From Pseudomonas laurylsulfatiphila (GTDB lineage Bacteria > Pseudomonadota > Gammaproteobacteria > Pseudomonadales > Pseudomonadaceae): 64,000 bases of DNA. The position numbers and the translations under genes were made by a program. Of the stretch, positions 1 to 9,627 are shown one piece after another. Below the pieces are notes generated by a model. The model was given only the letters and a program-made list of their open reading frames with translations. It was not told the DNA's origin and made no database searches. The stretch lies in assembly GCF_002934665.1 (NCBI RefSeq), contig NZ_NIRS01000003.1:620001-684000 (forward strand), given 5' to 3'. Positions within the stretch are counted from its first letter, which is position 1. The number at the start of each line of letters is the position of its first letter.

Positions 1-1308
1 ACCGTGTTTGTCCGTGTCGGCATGGACGTGCGCTGGGATGGCGCCACCATGGGCCTGGACGACATGATCAACGAAGGCGTGCGTCGCGCCTACAACCTGC
101 CGGAAAACGTCCTGCGTGCTTCGATCCTCGCCGACCCGGCGGGTGCTCGCAAGAACACCAAGGACAACACCCCGGCCGTCATCCACTACTCCATCGTTCC
201 GGGTAACACCGTGGAAGTGGACGTGGCGGCCAAGGGCGGCGGTTCCGAGAACAAGTCGAAGATGGCCATGCTCAACCCGTCCGACTCGATCGTCGACTGG
301 GTGCTCAAGACCGTTCCGACCATGGGCGCCGGCTGGTGCCCACCGGGCATGCTCGGCATCGGCATCGGCGGCACCGCCGAGAAAGCCGCCGTCATGGCCA
401 AGGAAGTGTTGATGGAATCCATTGACATTCACGAGCTGAAAGCTCGCGGCCCGCAGAACCGCATCGAAGAAATGCGCCTGGAGCTGTTCGAGAAGGTCAA
501 CCAGTTGGGCATCGGCGCCCAGGGCCTCGGTGGCCTGACCACCGTGCTCGACGTGAAGATCATGGACTACCCGACCCACGCTGCGTCCCTGCCGGTGTGC
601 ATGATCCCGAACTGCGCCGCCACCCGTCACGCGCACTTCGTGCTCGACGGTTCCGGCCCGGCTTCGCTGGAAGCGCCACCGCTGGACGCCTACCCGGAAA
701 TCGTCTGGGAAGCCGGCCCGTCGGCCCGTCGCGTCAACCTCGACACCCTGACCCCGGAAGACGTGCAGAGCTGGAAGCCGGGCGAAACCGTCCTGCTCAA
801 CGGCAAGATGCTCACCGGTCGCGACGCTGCGCACAAGCGCATGGTCGAGATGCTGAACAAGGGCGAAACCCTGCCGGTGGACCTCAAAGGTCGCTTCATC
901 TACTACGTCGGCCCGGTCGATCCGGTCGGTGACGAAGTGGTTGGCCCGGCAGGTCCTACCACCGCGACGCGGATGGACAAGTTCACCCGCCAGATCCTCG
1001 AGCAGACCGGTTTGCTGGGCATGATCGGCAAATCCGAGCGCGGCCCGACCGCGATCGACGCGATCAAGGACAGCAAGGCCGTGTACCTGATGGCCGTCGG
1101 CGGTGCCGCTTACCTGGTCGCCCAGGCGATCAAGAAGTCCAAGGTGCTGGCGTTTGCCGAACTGGGCATGGAAGCGATCTACGAGTTCGAGGTCAAGGAC
1201 ATGCCGGTGACCGTAGCGGTCGACAGCAAGGGCGAGTCCGTACACATCACAGGTCCTGCCATCTGGCAGAAAAAGATCAGTGAAAGCCTGGCGGTGGAAG
1301 TGCAGTAA
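1..1308 (+). CDS. Class I fumarate hydratase (C-terminal 435 codons, cut by window start)
   Basis: Fe-S dependent fumarase that interconverts fumarate and malate in the TCA cycle. The reading frame is open from base 1 (ACC GTG TTT...), so the gene starts outside the window; the GTG at base 4 is not a credible start. FumA/FumB-type enzymes are about 505 residues, so roughly the first 70 are missing. The segment CMIPNCAATRHAHF carries cysteines typical of the cluster-binding part of the family, and the tail from about residue 300 (TTATRMDKFTRQILEQ, then AVGGAAYLVAQAIK) matches the C-terminal fumarase domain. It ends in TAA and is followed by a strong hairpin terminator, so it is transcribed separately from the toxin gene downstream. 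The family is confident; the exact paralogue (fumA-like) is inferred. Confidence 0.95.
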   Translation, partial: TVFVRVGMDVRWDGATMGLDDMINEGVRRAYNLPENVLRASILADPAGARKNTKDNTPAVIHYSIVPGNTVEVDVAAKGGGSENKSKMAMLNPSDSIVDWVLKTVPTMGAGWCPPGMLGIGIGGTAEKAAVMAKEVLMESIDIHELKARGPQNRIEEMRLELFEKVNQLGIGAQGLGGLTTVLDVKIMDYPTHAASLPVCMIPNCAATRHAHFVLDGSGPASLEAPPLDAYPEIVWEAGPSARRVNLDTLTPEDVQSWKPGETVLLNGKMLTGRDAAHKRMVEMLNKGETLPVDLKGRFIYYVGPVDPVGDEVVGPAGPTTATRMDKFTRQILEQTGLLGMIGKSERGPTAIDAIKDSKAVYLMAVGGAAYLVAQAIKKSKVLAFAELGMEAIYEFEVKDMPVTVAVDSKGESVHITGPAIWQKKISESLAVEVQ

Positions 1309-1329
1309 GCACTGGCAGGACACAATAAG

Positions 1330-1364
1330 AACCGGTCTGCCAGCAATGCCAGACCGGTTTTTTT
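1330..1364 (+). terminator. Intrinsic terminator of the fumarase gene
   Basis: A 10-bp perfect stem (AACCGGTCTG / CAGACCGGTT) with a 10-nt loop is followed by a run of seven T. It lies 21 bases after the fumarase stop codon. Confidence 0.9.
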
Positions 1365-1429
1365 ACGCCTGATGAAAAGTAATCGAAGGCTGAAACCTGC
1401 GCACCCTTTGTTCTAAAAAATTCGGGCCG

Positions 1430-1449
1430 ACCTGTCAGATATGACAGGT
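1430..1449 (+). promoter_or_regulatory. lux-box-like operator upstream of the TcB gene
   Basis: ACCTGTCAGATATGACAGGT has 8-bp perfect arms around a 4-bp centre and the CT-N12-AG layout of LuxR-family (lux/las-rhl) boxes. Its length of 20 bp and outer ACCTG/CAGGT match the classical lux box. If it sits at the usual -42.5 position, transcription would start near base 1482, with TAGCTT (1471-1476) as a plausible -10. That start is downstream of the TTG at 1475 and upstream of the ATG at 1517. No luxR or luxI gene lies in the window. Confidence 0.6.
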
Positions 1450-1516
1450 TACAGCCACCAGTGTCGCTGATAGCTTGAAAGCACTCGATGCATTCTCTGT
1501 CACGGCGGACACTTCC

Positions 1517-4500
1517 ATGGCGAACGAACAACAGGGTTCCCTCGAAATCAACGCCCCCGCCCTCCCCAAAGGCGGCGGTGCCATCCAGAGCATCGGCAAG
1601 GGCTGGGGCGGTGTGGGCACCACCGGTGCCGCATCACTGGAGTTACCCCTGCCGATCAGCAAGGCCCCCAACCGCGACCTGGTCCCGGCCCTAAGCCTGG
1701 GTTATAGCAGCGACGTCGGCAACAGCCCGTTCGGCATCGGCTGGCGCCTGACCACCAACGCCATCACCCTGCGCACCACCAAGGGCGTGCCGAAGTATGA
1801 AGGCAACGATCAGGTGGTCGGCCCCGGCGGTGACGTGTGGATGCCCGAGAGGAGTGACGATGGCCAGATCATTTCCAAAGTAGTGAACAAGCACCGCGTA
1901 GTGCGGCATTGGCCACGGATCGAAGGCGGGTTTGATCTGATTGAGCACTGGACCAGAGTTTTCGATCCGGACAAAGAGAAGGACGCTGCGAACCATCCTG
2001 ATTACAACCCCGCCGGCTTCTGGCTGATCCATGGCGCCGACGGCAGCCTGCACTGCTACGGCAAAACCCAGGCCTCGCGCCGGGCCGATCCCACTGACAA
2101 ATGCCATGTCGGGGTCTGGTTGATCGAAGAAAGCCTCAACCTGCGCGGCGAGCACGTTGTGTACGAATACAAGGCTGAAACCGACGCCCCCGTCGCTCCG
2201 CAATTTCGCGATTACCGTGCCCAGCGCTACCTGCACAAGGTTTTGTACGGCAATGCCCAGGCATCCGCCGACCTGTACTCCTGGAGCGCCGATGGCTGGA
2301 AAGACGTGCAATGGCATTTCCATTTGGTATTCGACTATGGCGAACGCAGCGCCGACCTCACACAAATACCGACCTTCGAGCCCACCGGTGAATGGCAGGT
2401 ACGCAGCGACCCGTTCTGGAACTACGCCTACGGCTTCGAATTGGGTTCCCGGCGCCTGTGCCGTCAGGTCCTGATGTTTCATCAGTTCACCGAAGAGCTG
2501 GGTGACGATCCGGTGCTGGTCCAGCGCCTGTTGCTCGAACATCGCCCGAGCGCGCTGGGCTACAACCACCTGACCGCCGCGCACATCCAGGCCTATGACA
2601 ATCAGGGGCAGATGGAAAGTCGCCCGCCCATGGAGTTTTTCTACAACCCGTTTGAACTCGATCCGCAGCGCCAGGGTTACAGCCAGTTCCCCCAGATGCC
2701 GGGGCTCAATGACGGCCAGCGTTATCAACTGGTGGACTTGTATGGCGAAGGCATTCCGGGCGTGCTGCTGCGCAGTGACAAGGCCTGGTACTACCGCGAA
2801 CCGCTGCGTGCCGACAGTGGCGGCAATGACGTGAGCTACGGCGACTGGGCGTTGTTGCCCGGCATTCCCGTGGCCGATAGCAGCAAACCGATTCGCCAGT
2901 CATTGAGCGACCTGACCGGCGACGGCAAGCTCGACTGGGTGATCGCCCGTCCCGGCATGTCCGGGTTTTTCACCCTCAATCCGGACCGAAGTTGGTCGAA
3001 CTTCGTGGCCTATGCTGCGTTTCCCTCGGAGTTTTTTCATCCCGATGCGCAATTGGCTGACCTGGTGGGCGATGGTCTGACGGATCTGGCGTTGATCGGT
3101 CCACGCAGCGTGCGTCTGTATTCAAGCCGTCGTGCATTCGGGTTCAGTCAAGGGGCCAACTTCCCTCGCGGCAAAGACGATGACTCGCTACCCCTGTTGA
3201 GCAGTACCCAGACCGAACTGGTGGCTTTCAGCGATCCACTGGGCAGCGCGACACAACACTTGATTCGCATCCGCCACAACGAAGTCAAATGCTGGCCGAA
3301 TCTGGGGCATGGAAAATTCGGCAAGGGCTTCGTCCTTTGTGGGCTGAAATTCCCATATGCCGAGTTCGATTCGTCGCGGGTGCGGCTGGCGGACCTGGAC
3401 GGTTCGGGCGCGGTTGACCTGATCTACCTGGAGTCCGACGGTTTCCGGGTCTACATGAATCACGCCGGTGAAGGCTTCGAAGAGAATTATGTAAAAGTGC
3501 CATGGCCAAAAGATGTGCGTTACGACCGCTTCTGCCAGGTGAGCATCGCCGACCTCAACGGACTGGGTTGTTCCAGCCTGATCCTCACCGTACCCCACAT
3601 GAAACCCGAGCACTGGCGCTACGATTTCGTCAGCGCCAAACCCTATCTGGTCAATGCCAGTCACAACAACATGGGCGCCGTGACGGGGGTGAGTTACCGT
3701 AGTTCGGCGCAGGAATGGCTGGACGAAAAAGCCGAGCTGATCGCCGCCGACAAAGCCCCGGTTTCGCACCTGCCGTTCGCCATGCACCTGGTCAGCCAGC
3801 AGACCCAACTGGATGAAATCACCGGCAACCGACTGACCCAGGGCTTCACCTATCGCCAGGGTTTCTACGACAGTTTCGAGCGTGAGTTCCGCGGTTTTGG
3901 CTTGTTGCTGCAAACCGATACCGAAGCGTCGGCGGTTGAACGCTCGAGCCCGGGTTTCACCGCACCGATCCTGAGCAAAACCTGGTTTCACACCGGCCGC
4001 GCCATCGACATGCGCGACGACGGTTACTACGCCGGTGACGCAGAGGCAGAGCCGTTGAAGGAGACGCTACTGCACGAGTATCACCTCAGCGATACGGCGG
4101 GACGCGTGATCGTTCCCGATGAAGACCTCGCCCGCGAGATGGCCCGAACCCTCAGCGGCTCGGTGTTGCGTGCGGAGGTTTTTGCCGCCGACGATGATCC
4201 GCAAACGGCCGTGCCCTACAGCGTGCAGGAGAACCGCTTCCTCATTCGCCATTTGCGCCCCAAAGGCAAACATCATCCCTATGCCGTATTGCAGTTACTG
4301 GCGCTGGAAAGCATCGCTTATCAATACGAGCCGCAGGTGGCGGACGACCCGTTGGTCCAACACACACTCAACCTGCAGTGGGACAAATTCGGCGGCCTCA
4401 CCCACGGTTTCGTCGTGCACTACGCCCGGCGCAAAACCAACAAGGACAGCCCGCCCTTCGCCGTCAACGTGCCTGGCGACGAAAGCGATGAAGACTACGA

Positions 4501-6154
4501 AAACAGGTGGTGGCTGGACGCCCATGACGACGCGCAACAATGCTGGTATCTGACCGAGACCAAGGCCGAGTATTGCCACCTGGATAAACGTGAAGGCTGG
4601 CGTCTGGGCATTCCTTATCGTCAGCGCAGCAATGCGCTGGTACTGGATAAGGCCAAACTCAGGCCTATCGACATCCACTACTCTAACTTCCTTGAGTGGG
4701 CCGATGAGGACGGCGCCTGGGCAGCCCAAGCGGTGTTGACCGGTTTGTCGCTGCAGCGGTATCTGGATCCGGCCACAGGCGAACTGCTGGACCCGAAAAA
4801 ACTGATCTTCAGCGCCCTACCCGGCTGTCAGGAAACCGCCGAACTGGATGCCACCGCCCTGAGCGCCTACGACAAGCTCAAGGACGATAAGGGCAACATG
4901 CCGTTCAACCTCAAGGAGAAACTCGAATCAGTCGGTTACCACATCATGGAGCTGTTCTTGCCGGAGCCTGCTGCCAGTGAGCTCGCAGATCCGACCGACG
5001 CGAAAAATCACCTGTGGTCAGTGCGTAAAAACTTCCCTGTGTATCACAAACTGGCGGGGTTCTATAACGTCGGAAAATTCCAGCAGACCAAGAGCCACGG
5101 CATCACCTCAGTCGAGTATGACGAGCACTGGTGCCTGAGCACCGCCGTCACTCTGCCGGATGGCTGCACCACACGCATCCTTGGTGTCGACTACCGATCG
5201 TTCCTGCCAGCCGGCATTCTCGACCCCAATCAAAACACCCAGGAGGCCCGCTACAACGCGTTCGGCGAAGTGCTGGTGACCAGCTTCTATGGCACCGAAC
5301 TGGGCGAGAAGGTCGGTTTTCACTCCCTGCGCAACTACTTGCCTCCCGAAGACCGAAGCCCCGCAGGCGCCATAGCCGACAAGAACAAGGCGATCGGTCA
5401 TTACGCCACCGCCACATTCTCCGCACCTTTCAGCTGGATGGGCAAAATCCCCCCGATAGATCCCACGCCCTGGCTGGCCTGGGCTCGTAGCGAAGGTTTC
5501 ATATTGCCCGACGGTCATCTGTGCAGCCGGGCTCGGGTACATCTCGAGGGTTTGCAAAACCCTACTGCGGACGAGCAACGGCTCCAGCTGTACGTCGATT
5601 CTGCTCATCGCGAACCCGTGCATGTGGTCACCTTGCAGGCCGACCGCTATCCCGGCGACCTAGAGCTGCAAATCCGCGCGGCCATCGCCTGCTGGGACGG
5701 CTTCGGTCGCTCCCTGCAAACCAAGCAAGAGGTCGAACCCGGTATGGCGTGGTGGGTGGACGAGAATGACAAGCTGACACTCGACAAATACGGCCGGCCC
5801 AAGGAAGCAGAGGCCGCCCGTCGCTGGCGGGTCAGCGAACGGGTCGAGTACAACAACAAGGGCGAAACGGTGCGCATCTATCGGCCTTACTTCGCCAACA
5901 CGTACCGCTACATCAATGACGAGGCGATACGTGAAGCCGGGTATCACGACCAGCAGTTCTACGACGCCGCCGGCCGGCCGACCCACACCGTGCTGGCGAA
6001 ACAAATGAAGCAAGGATCCCCACCAGCATTCAAACCATTGCGCCGGGAAAAGCGCTATCGCACCTGGTACTCCATCGATTTCGATGAAAACGATAAGTTT
6101 GATCCGCCCAAACCCGTAGAGGAAATACCAGAGGTCAACAGGACACTGCATTGA
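1517..6154 (+). CDS. Tc toxin complex component B (TcaC/TcdB-like), orphan
   Basis: Insecticidal-type Tc toxins use TcB with TcC to form a hollow cocoon that holds the cytotoxic C-terminus of TcC and docks on the TcA pore. The 1545-residue product shows the TcB order: the N-terminal PALPKGGGAIQSIG and LELPLPISKAPNRD signature and SpvB-type domain (about 10-330); VCBS/FG-GAP-like repeats at about 463 (DLTGDGKLDW), 515 (DLVGDGLTDL), 627 (DLDGSGAVDL) and 678; the TcdB middle domains; and the C-terminal VEYNNKGETVRIYRPYF...DENDKFD end typical of full-length TcB. The frame extends to a TTG at 1475, but ATG 1517 has a GGCGG upstream and fits the lux-box-predicted transcript start. No TcA or TcC gene is adjacent. 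It is flanked by a terminator before and a hairpin after, so it is probably monocistronic. Confidence 0.9.
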   Translation: MANEQQGSLEINAPALPKGGGAIQSIGKGWGGVGTTGAASLELPLPISKAPNRDLVPALSLGYSSDVGNSPFGIGWRLTTNAITLRTTKGVPKYEGNDQVVGPGGDVWMPERSDDGQIISKVVNKHRVVRHWPRIEGGFDLIEHWTRVFDPDKEKDAANHPDYNPAGFWLIHGADGSLHCYGKTQASRRADPTDKCHVGVWLIEESLNLRGEHVVYEYKAETDAPVAPQFRDYRAQRYLHKVLYGNAQASADLYSWSADGWKDVQWHFHLVFDYGERSADLTQIPTFEPTGEWQVRSDPFWNYAYGFELGSRRLCRQVLMFHQFTEELGDDPVLVQRLLLEHRPSALGYNHLTAAHIQAYDNQGQMESRPPMEFFYNPFELDPQRQGYSQFPQMPGLNDGQRYQLVDLYGEGIPGVLLRSDKAWYYREPLRADSGGNDVSYGDWALLPGIPVADSSKPIRQSLSDLTGDGKLDWVIARPGMSGFFTLNPDRSWSNFVAYAAFPSEFFHPDAQLADLVGDGLTDLALIGPRSVRLYSSRRAFGFSQGANFPRGKDDDSLPLLSSTQTELVAFSDPLGSATQHLIRIRHNEVKCWPNLGHGKFGKGFVLCGLKFPYAEFDSSRVRLADLDGSGAVDLIYLESDGFRVYMNHAGEGFEENYVKVPWPKDVRYDRFCQVSIADLNGLGCSSLILTVPHMKPEHWRYDFVSAKPYLVNASHNNMGAVTGVSYRSSAQEWLDEKAELIAADKAPVSHLPFAMHLVSQQTQLDEITGNRLTQGFTYRQGFYDSFEREFRGFGLLLQTDTEASAVERSSPGFTAPILSKTWFHTGRAIDMRDDGYYAGDAEAEPLKETLLHEYHLSDTAGRVIVPDEDLAREMARTLSGSVLRAEVFAADDDPQTAVPYSVQENRFLIRHLRPKGKHHPYAVLQLLALESIAYQYEPQVADDPLVQHTLNLQWDKFGGLTHGFVVHYARRKTNKDSPPFAVNVPGDESDEDYENRWWLDAHDDAQQCWYLTETKAEYCHLDKREGWRLGIPYRQRSNALVLDKAKLRPIDIHYSNFLEWADEDGAWAAQAVLTGLSLQRYLDPATGELLDPKKLIFSALPGCQETAELDATALSAYDKLKDDKGNMPFNLKEKLESVGYHIMELFLPEPAASELADPTDAKNHLWSVRKNFPVYHKLAGFYNVGKFQQTKSHGITSVEYDEHWCLSTAVTLPDGCTTRILGVDYRSFLPAGILDPNQNTQEARYNAFGEVLVTSFYGTELGEKVGFHSLRNYLPPEDRSPAGAIADKNKAIGHYATATFSAPFSWMGKIPPIDPTPWLAWARSEGFILPDGHLCSRARVHLEGLQNPTADEQRLQLYVDSAHREPVHVVTLQADRYPGDLELQIRAAIACWDGFGRSLQTKQEVEPGMAWWVDENDKLTLDKYGRPKEAEAARRWRVSERVEYNNKGETVRIYRPYFANTYRYINDEAIREAGYHDQQFYDAAGRPTHTVLAKQMKQGSPPAFKPLRREKRYRTWYSIDFDENDKFDPPKPVEEIPEVNRTLH

Positions 6155-6176
6155 ACCTGCACATTCATCGGCATAC

Positions 6177-6207
6177 GCCCCGGTTAGCGGTTATCGACAA
6201 CCGGGGC
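6177..6207 (+). terminator. Hairpin after the TcB gene, probable weak terminator
   Basis: A perfect 9-bp stem (GCCCCGGTT / AACCGGGGC) with a 13-nt loop lies 22 bases after the TcB stop. There is no T-run, so termination would be weak or factor-assisted. The rest of 6155-6363 shows nothing I recognise and no TcC remnant. Confidence 0.4.
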
Positions 6208-6363
6208 TGTAGATGCGGTTCCGGATGTAGACATCCACCACGGCAATTCCGTCGAAAGCCCCATTTCAAACCCAACAAACGTGAGGCAAAGAACATCCGT
6301 ATGTGTGTAGCCGACGCAAGCCTGTAGATCTTCTGCAGCCTTGTCTCTTCAAGCGGGTTCACC

Positions 6364-8172
6364 ATGCTATCGTGCCCGCCCGACTTTCTACCTGTTTGTG
6401 CCAGCATGCTGCCGATTTCCCGTAACGTGCGTTTGTCGCTGTACATCCTGTTGATCATCGCCGGCGCCGCCATCGCCGCGACCCTGGCCATGCGCCACGC
6501 CGTGCGCCAGTCAATGGTCGAAGACGCCGCCCGAGCCAATCAACAACTGGCGCTCTATGCCACGTCGCTGCATACCCTGATCGAACGTTACCGCGCCCTG
6601 CCCGCCGTGCTGGCGCTGGACCCGGAGTTGCGCTCGGCGCTCAAGGGGGCGGTGAGTCCCGGGCAGCAGGATGCGTTGAACCGCAAACTGGAAAAGATCA
6701 ACGGCGCCGCCGAATCCTCGACCCTGGAATTGCTCGATCGCACCGGCCTCGCCGTGGCGGCGAGTAACTGGCGTTTGCCCAGCAGTTATGTCGGCCACAA
6801 CTACGGTTTCCGTCCCTATTTCAACCAGACCCGCACCCAGGGCACCGGGCGTTTTTACGCGGTAGGCGTGACCAGCGGGATTCCCGGCTACTTCCTCTCC
6901 AGCGCGGTCAGCGATGACGACGGGCAGTTCCTCGGCGCCATGGTGGTGAAACTGGAATTTCCCGAACTGGAACGCGAGTGGCGCCAGGGCAGCGACACGC
7001 TGTTGGTCAGCGACGCGCGCGGGATCATCTTCATCGCCAACCAGCCGGGCTGGCGCTATCGCCTGCTCAAGCCGCTAAGCGACAGCGATCACGCCGAACT
7101 CAAGGCCACCCGCCAATACGACAAGCAGCCCCTGACGTCGCTGGAGTTTCAATCGTTGCGGCGTTTCGACGACAACAGTGACCTGGCTCGGGTCGATGGC
7201 CCGGACGGCAAGGCGGATTACCTGTGGGAATCCCTGCCGCTGAGTGCCGAAGGCTGGACCTTGCATCTGCTGCGGCGCCCGCAAGTGGCCTTCGAAGACA
7301 GCCGCAATGCCGCCCTCGCTGCGGCCGGGTTGTGGCTGACCCTGGTGTTCCTGCTGCTGTTTCTCAATCAGCGCTGGCGCCTGGCCAAGCTGCGCCAGCG
7401 CAGTCGTGAAGAACTCGAACAACTGGTGGAAGAGCGTACCCGCGACCTGCGCACCGCCCAGGAAGGCCTGGTGCAGTCGGCCAAACTCGCGGCGCTGGGG
7501 CAGATGTCCGCCGCCCTGGCCCATGAGATCAACCAGCCGCTCACCGCCCAGCGCATGCAGCTGGCGACCTTGCGCCTGCTGCTCGACCACGGCCGGGTCG
7601 ACGACGCCTACAAGGCGCTCAAACCGGTGGATGAAATGCTCACGCGCATGGCCGCCCTCACCGGCCACCTGAAAACCTTCGCCCGCAAAAGCCCCAGCGG
7701 TTTGCGCGAACGCCTGGACCTGGCGGCGGTGGTGGACCAGTCGCTGCAACTGCTCGACACCCGGCTGCGCGACGAACAGGTCAGCACCGTGTTGCACCTG
7801 ACCCGGCCGGCCTGGGTGCGCGGCGATGCGATTCGCCTGGAACAGGTGCTGATCAACCTGTTGCGCAACGCCCTCGATGCGATGCAGGACAAACCCTGCA
7901 AACGCCTGGAAATCCGCCTCGAAGCCGACGAACAATTGTGGCGCCTGAGCGTGATCGACAACGGTGGCGGGATCGCCGAAGAGAACCTGCCCAAGGTCTT
8001 CGATCCGTTCTTCACCACCAAACCGGTGGGCGATGGCCTGGGCATCGGTTTGGCCGTATCGTTCGCCATCGTCCACGAATCCGGCGGGCGCCTGAGTGCC
8101 GGCAATCATGACAAGGGGGCCGTTTTTACCCTGACCTTGCCCATCGACCTGGAGGTGCATGAACCATGCTGA
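6364..8172 (+). CDS. mifS: Sensor histidine kinase MifS (DctB-type)
   Basis: Inner-membrane sensor for a dicarboxylate such as alpha-ketoglutarate. The 602-residue protein has a first membrane segment at about 24-43, a long periplasmic cache/PAS-like sensor region, a second membrane segment at about 316-336, a coiled linker, a HisKA motif LAHEINQPL with His387, and an HATPase domain (NLLRNALDAM, DNGGGI, GLGIGL). It overlaps the downstream sigma-54 activator gene by 7 bp. DctB would be the generic name; MifS is preferred because the pair sits next to an alpha-ketoglutarate-type MFS permease rather than dctA/dctPQM. In P. aeruginosa MifS/MifR act with RpoN on such a permease (PA5530). An alternative start is ATG 6406 (MLPISRNVRL). 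Confidence 0.78.
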   Translation: MLSCPPDFLPVCASMLPISRNVRLSLYILLIIAGAAIAATLAMRHAVRQSMVEDAARANQQLALYATSLHTLIERYRALPAVLALDPELRSALKGAVSPGQQDALNRKLEKINGAAESSTLELLDRTGLAVAASNWRLPSSYVGHNYGFRPYFNQTRTQGTGRFYAVGVTSGIPGYFLSSAVSDDDGQFLGAMVVKLEFPELEREWRQGSDTLLVSDARGIIFIANQPGWRYRLLKPLSDSDHAELKATRQYDKQPLTSLEFQSLRRFDDNSDLARVDGPDGKADYLWESLPLSAEGWTLHLLRRPQVAFEDSRNAALAAAGLWLTLVFLLLFLNQRWRLAKLRQRSREELEQLVEERTRDLRTAQEGLVQSAKLAALGQMSAALAHEINQPLTAQRMQLATLRLLLDHGRVDDAYKALKPVDEMLTRMAALTGHLKTFARKSPSGLRERLDLAAVVDQSLQLLDTRLRDEQVSTVLHLTRPAWVRGDAIRLEQVLINLLRNALDAMQDKPCKRLEIRLEADEQLWRLSVIDNGGGIAEENLPKVFDPFFTTKPVGDGLGIGLAVSFAIVHESGGRLSAGNHDKGAVFTLTLPIDLEVHEPC

Positions 8173-9500
8173 ACTCAGTGATGGTGGTCGACGACGAAAG
8201 CAGCATCCGCAGTGCCGTCGAGCAATGGTTGAGCCTGTCGGGTTTCGAGGTGCAATTGTTCAGCCGCGCCGACGAGTGCCTCGCGCAATTGCCCAGGCAC
8301 TTTGCCGGGGTGATTCTCAGCGATGTGCGCATGCCCGGCATGACCGGCCTGGAACTGCTGGCCGAAGTGCAACGACGGGATGCCGATTTGCCGGTGATCC
8401 TGTTGACCGGCCACGGCGACGTACCGATGGCCGTCGAGGCCATGCGCGACGGCGCCTACGATTTCCTCGAGAAACCCTTCAGCCCGGAAACCCTGCTCGG
8501 CAGCCTGCGCCGCGCCCTCGACAAGCGCCGGCTGGTGCTGGAAAACCGGGCGCTGCACGAGCAGGCGGACAACCGCGCCAAACTCGATGCCACGCTGCTC
8601 GGCGTGTCCCGTGGCCTGCAAACCCTGCGCCGCCAGGTGCTGGACCTGGCAGCCCTGCCGGTGAACGTGCTGATTCGCGGGGAAACCGGTAGCGGCAAGG
8701 AACTGGTCGCACGCTGCCTGCATGACTTCGGGCCGCGAGCCGACAAGCCCTTTGTCGCACTCAACTGCGCGGCCATCCCCGAGCAACTGTTCGAGGCCGA
8801 ACTGTTCGGTCACGAGAGCGGTGCGTTCACCGGAGCGTCCGGCAAGCGCATCGGCAAACTCGAATACGCCGACGGTGGCACGCTGTTTCTCGATGAAATC
8901 GAAAGCATGCCGCTGGCCCAGCAGGTGAAATTGCTGCGGGTGCTGCAAGAGCAGAAGCTTGAGCGACTGGGCTCGAACCAGAGCATTCGCGTGGATTTGC
9001 GCATCATTGCCGCGACCAAACCGGACTTGCTCGACGAAGCGCGGGCCGGGCGTTTTCGCGAAGACCTGGCCTATCGCTTGAACGTCGCTGAACTACGCCT
9101 GCCGCCCTTGCGCGAACGCCGTGAAGACATCCCGTTGCTGTTCGAATCCTTCGCCCAAAACGCCGCCGAACGGCTGGGACGTAAATTTCCACCGTTGAGC
9201 GGTGCGCAGTTGAGTCATCTGCTGAGCCACGACTGGCCGGGAAATGTGCGCGAACTGGCGAACGTCGCCGAGCGTCAGGTACTGGGGCTTGGTGAGCCTG
9301 TACCGACAGGGATCGAGCCCGGTCAGTCACTGGCGGCGCAGCAGGAGGCTTTCGAGGCGCAATGCCTGCGTGCGGCATTGACCCGGCACAAGGGCGATGT
9401 GAAAGCGGTGCTTGAAGAACTGCAACTGCCGCGGCGGACCTTCAATGAAAAGATGCAGCGGCATGGGTTGAGCCGGGAGATGTTCCTGCAAGAGACCTGA
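8166..9500 (+). CDS. mifR: Sigma-54-dependent response regulator MifR (NtrC/DctD family)
   Basis: Cytoplasmic enhancer-binding activator phosphorylated by the preceding kinase. The 444-residue protein has a receiver domain (acidic pocket VVDDE, phospho-acceptor Asp53 in SDVRMPG), an AAA+ domain with Walker A GETGSGKE (172-179) and the sigma-54 contact loop GAFTGA (219-224), then FLDEIE and WPGNVREL, and a short Fis-type HTH (GDVKAVLEELQLPRRTFNEKM). The start codon lies inside the kinase gene, so the two are translationally coupled. The GAFTGA loop agrees with the -24/-12 promoter and twin upstream dyads found before the adjacent permease, its likely target. Confidence 0.82.
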   Translation: MLNSVMVVDDESSIRSAVEQWLSLSGFEVQLFSRADECLAQLPRHFAGVILSDVRMPGMTGLELLAEVQRRDADLPVILLTGHGDVPMAVEAMRDGAYDFLEKPFSPETLLGSLRRALDKRRLVLENRALHEQADNRAKLDATLLGVSRGLQTLRRQVLDLAALPVNVLIRGETGSGKELVARCLHDFGPRADKPFVALNCAAIPEQLFEAELFGHESGAFTGASGKRIGKLEYADGGTLFLDEIESMPLAQQVKLLRVLQEQKLERLGSNQSIRVDLRIIAATKPDLLDEARAGRFREDLAYRLNVAELRLPPLRERREDIPLLFESFAQNAAERLGRKFPPLSGAQLSHLLSHDWPGNVRELANVAERQVLGLGEPVPTGIEPGQSLAAQQEAFEAQCLRAALTRHKGDVKAVLEELQLPRRTFNEKMQRHGLSREMFLQET

Positions 9501-9520
9501 GTTTGCAGTGTCTGTCCTGG

Positions 9521-9600
9521 CCCCATCGCGAGCAAGCTCGCTCCCACAGTGGATCTGTGTACGCCGAACATTGTGGGAGCGAGCTTGCTCGCGATGAGGC
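9521..9600. repeat. REP pair, GCGAGC-TTGCTCGC family
   Basis: Two inverted copies of a CATCGCGAGCAAGCTCGCTCCCACA-type palindrome face each other across about 30 bp. This is the commonest REP family in fluorescent pseudomonads; it separates mifR from the permease control region. Confidence 0.85.
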
Positions 9601-9627
9601 CGGCAAAGGCAGTACAAACACACCGCC

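Noticed and set aside
1475..1516. TTG start adding 14 residues to TcB
   Set aside because: No ribosome-binding site, and the lux-box position predicts transcription starting after this codon.
1691..2728. Long open frame on the minus strand opposite the TcB gene
   Set aside because: Shadow of a high-GC coding gene; no ribosome-binding site or domain, and the plus-strand product is clearly TcB.
6364..9500. Naming the two-component pair DctB/DctD
   Set aside because: Same family, but no dctA or dctPQM is adjacent; an alpha-ketoglutarate-type MFS permease is, which fits MifS/MifR better.
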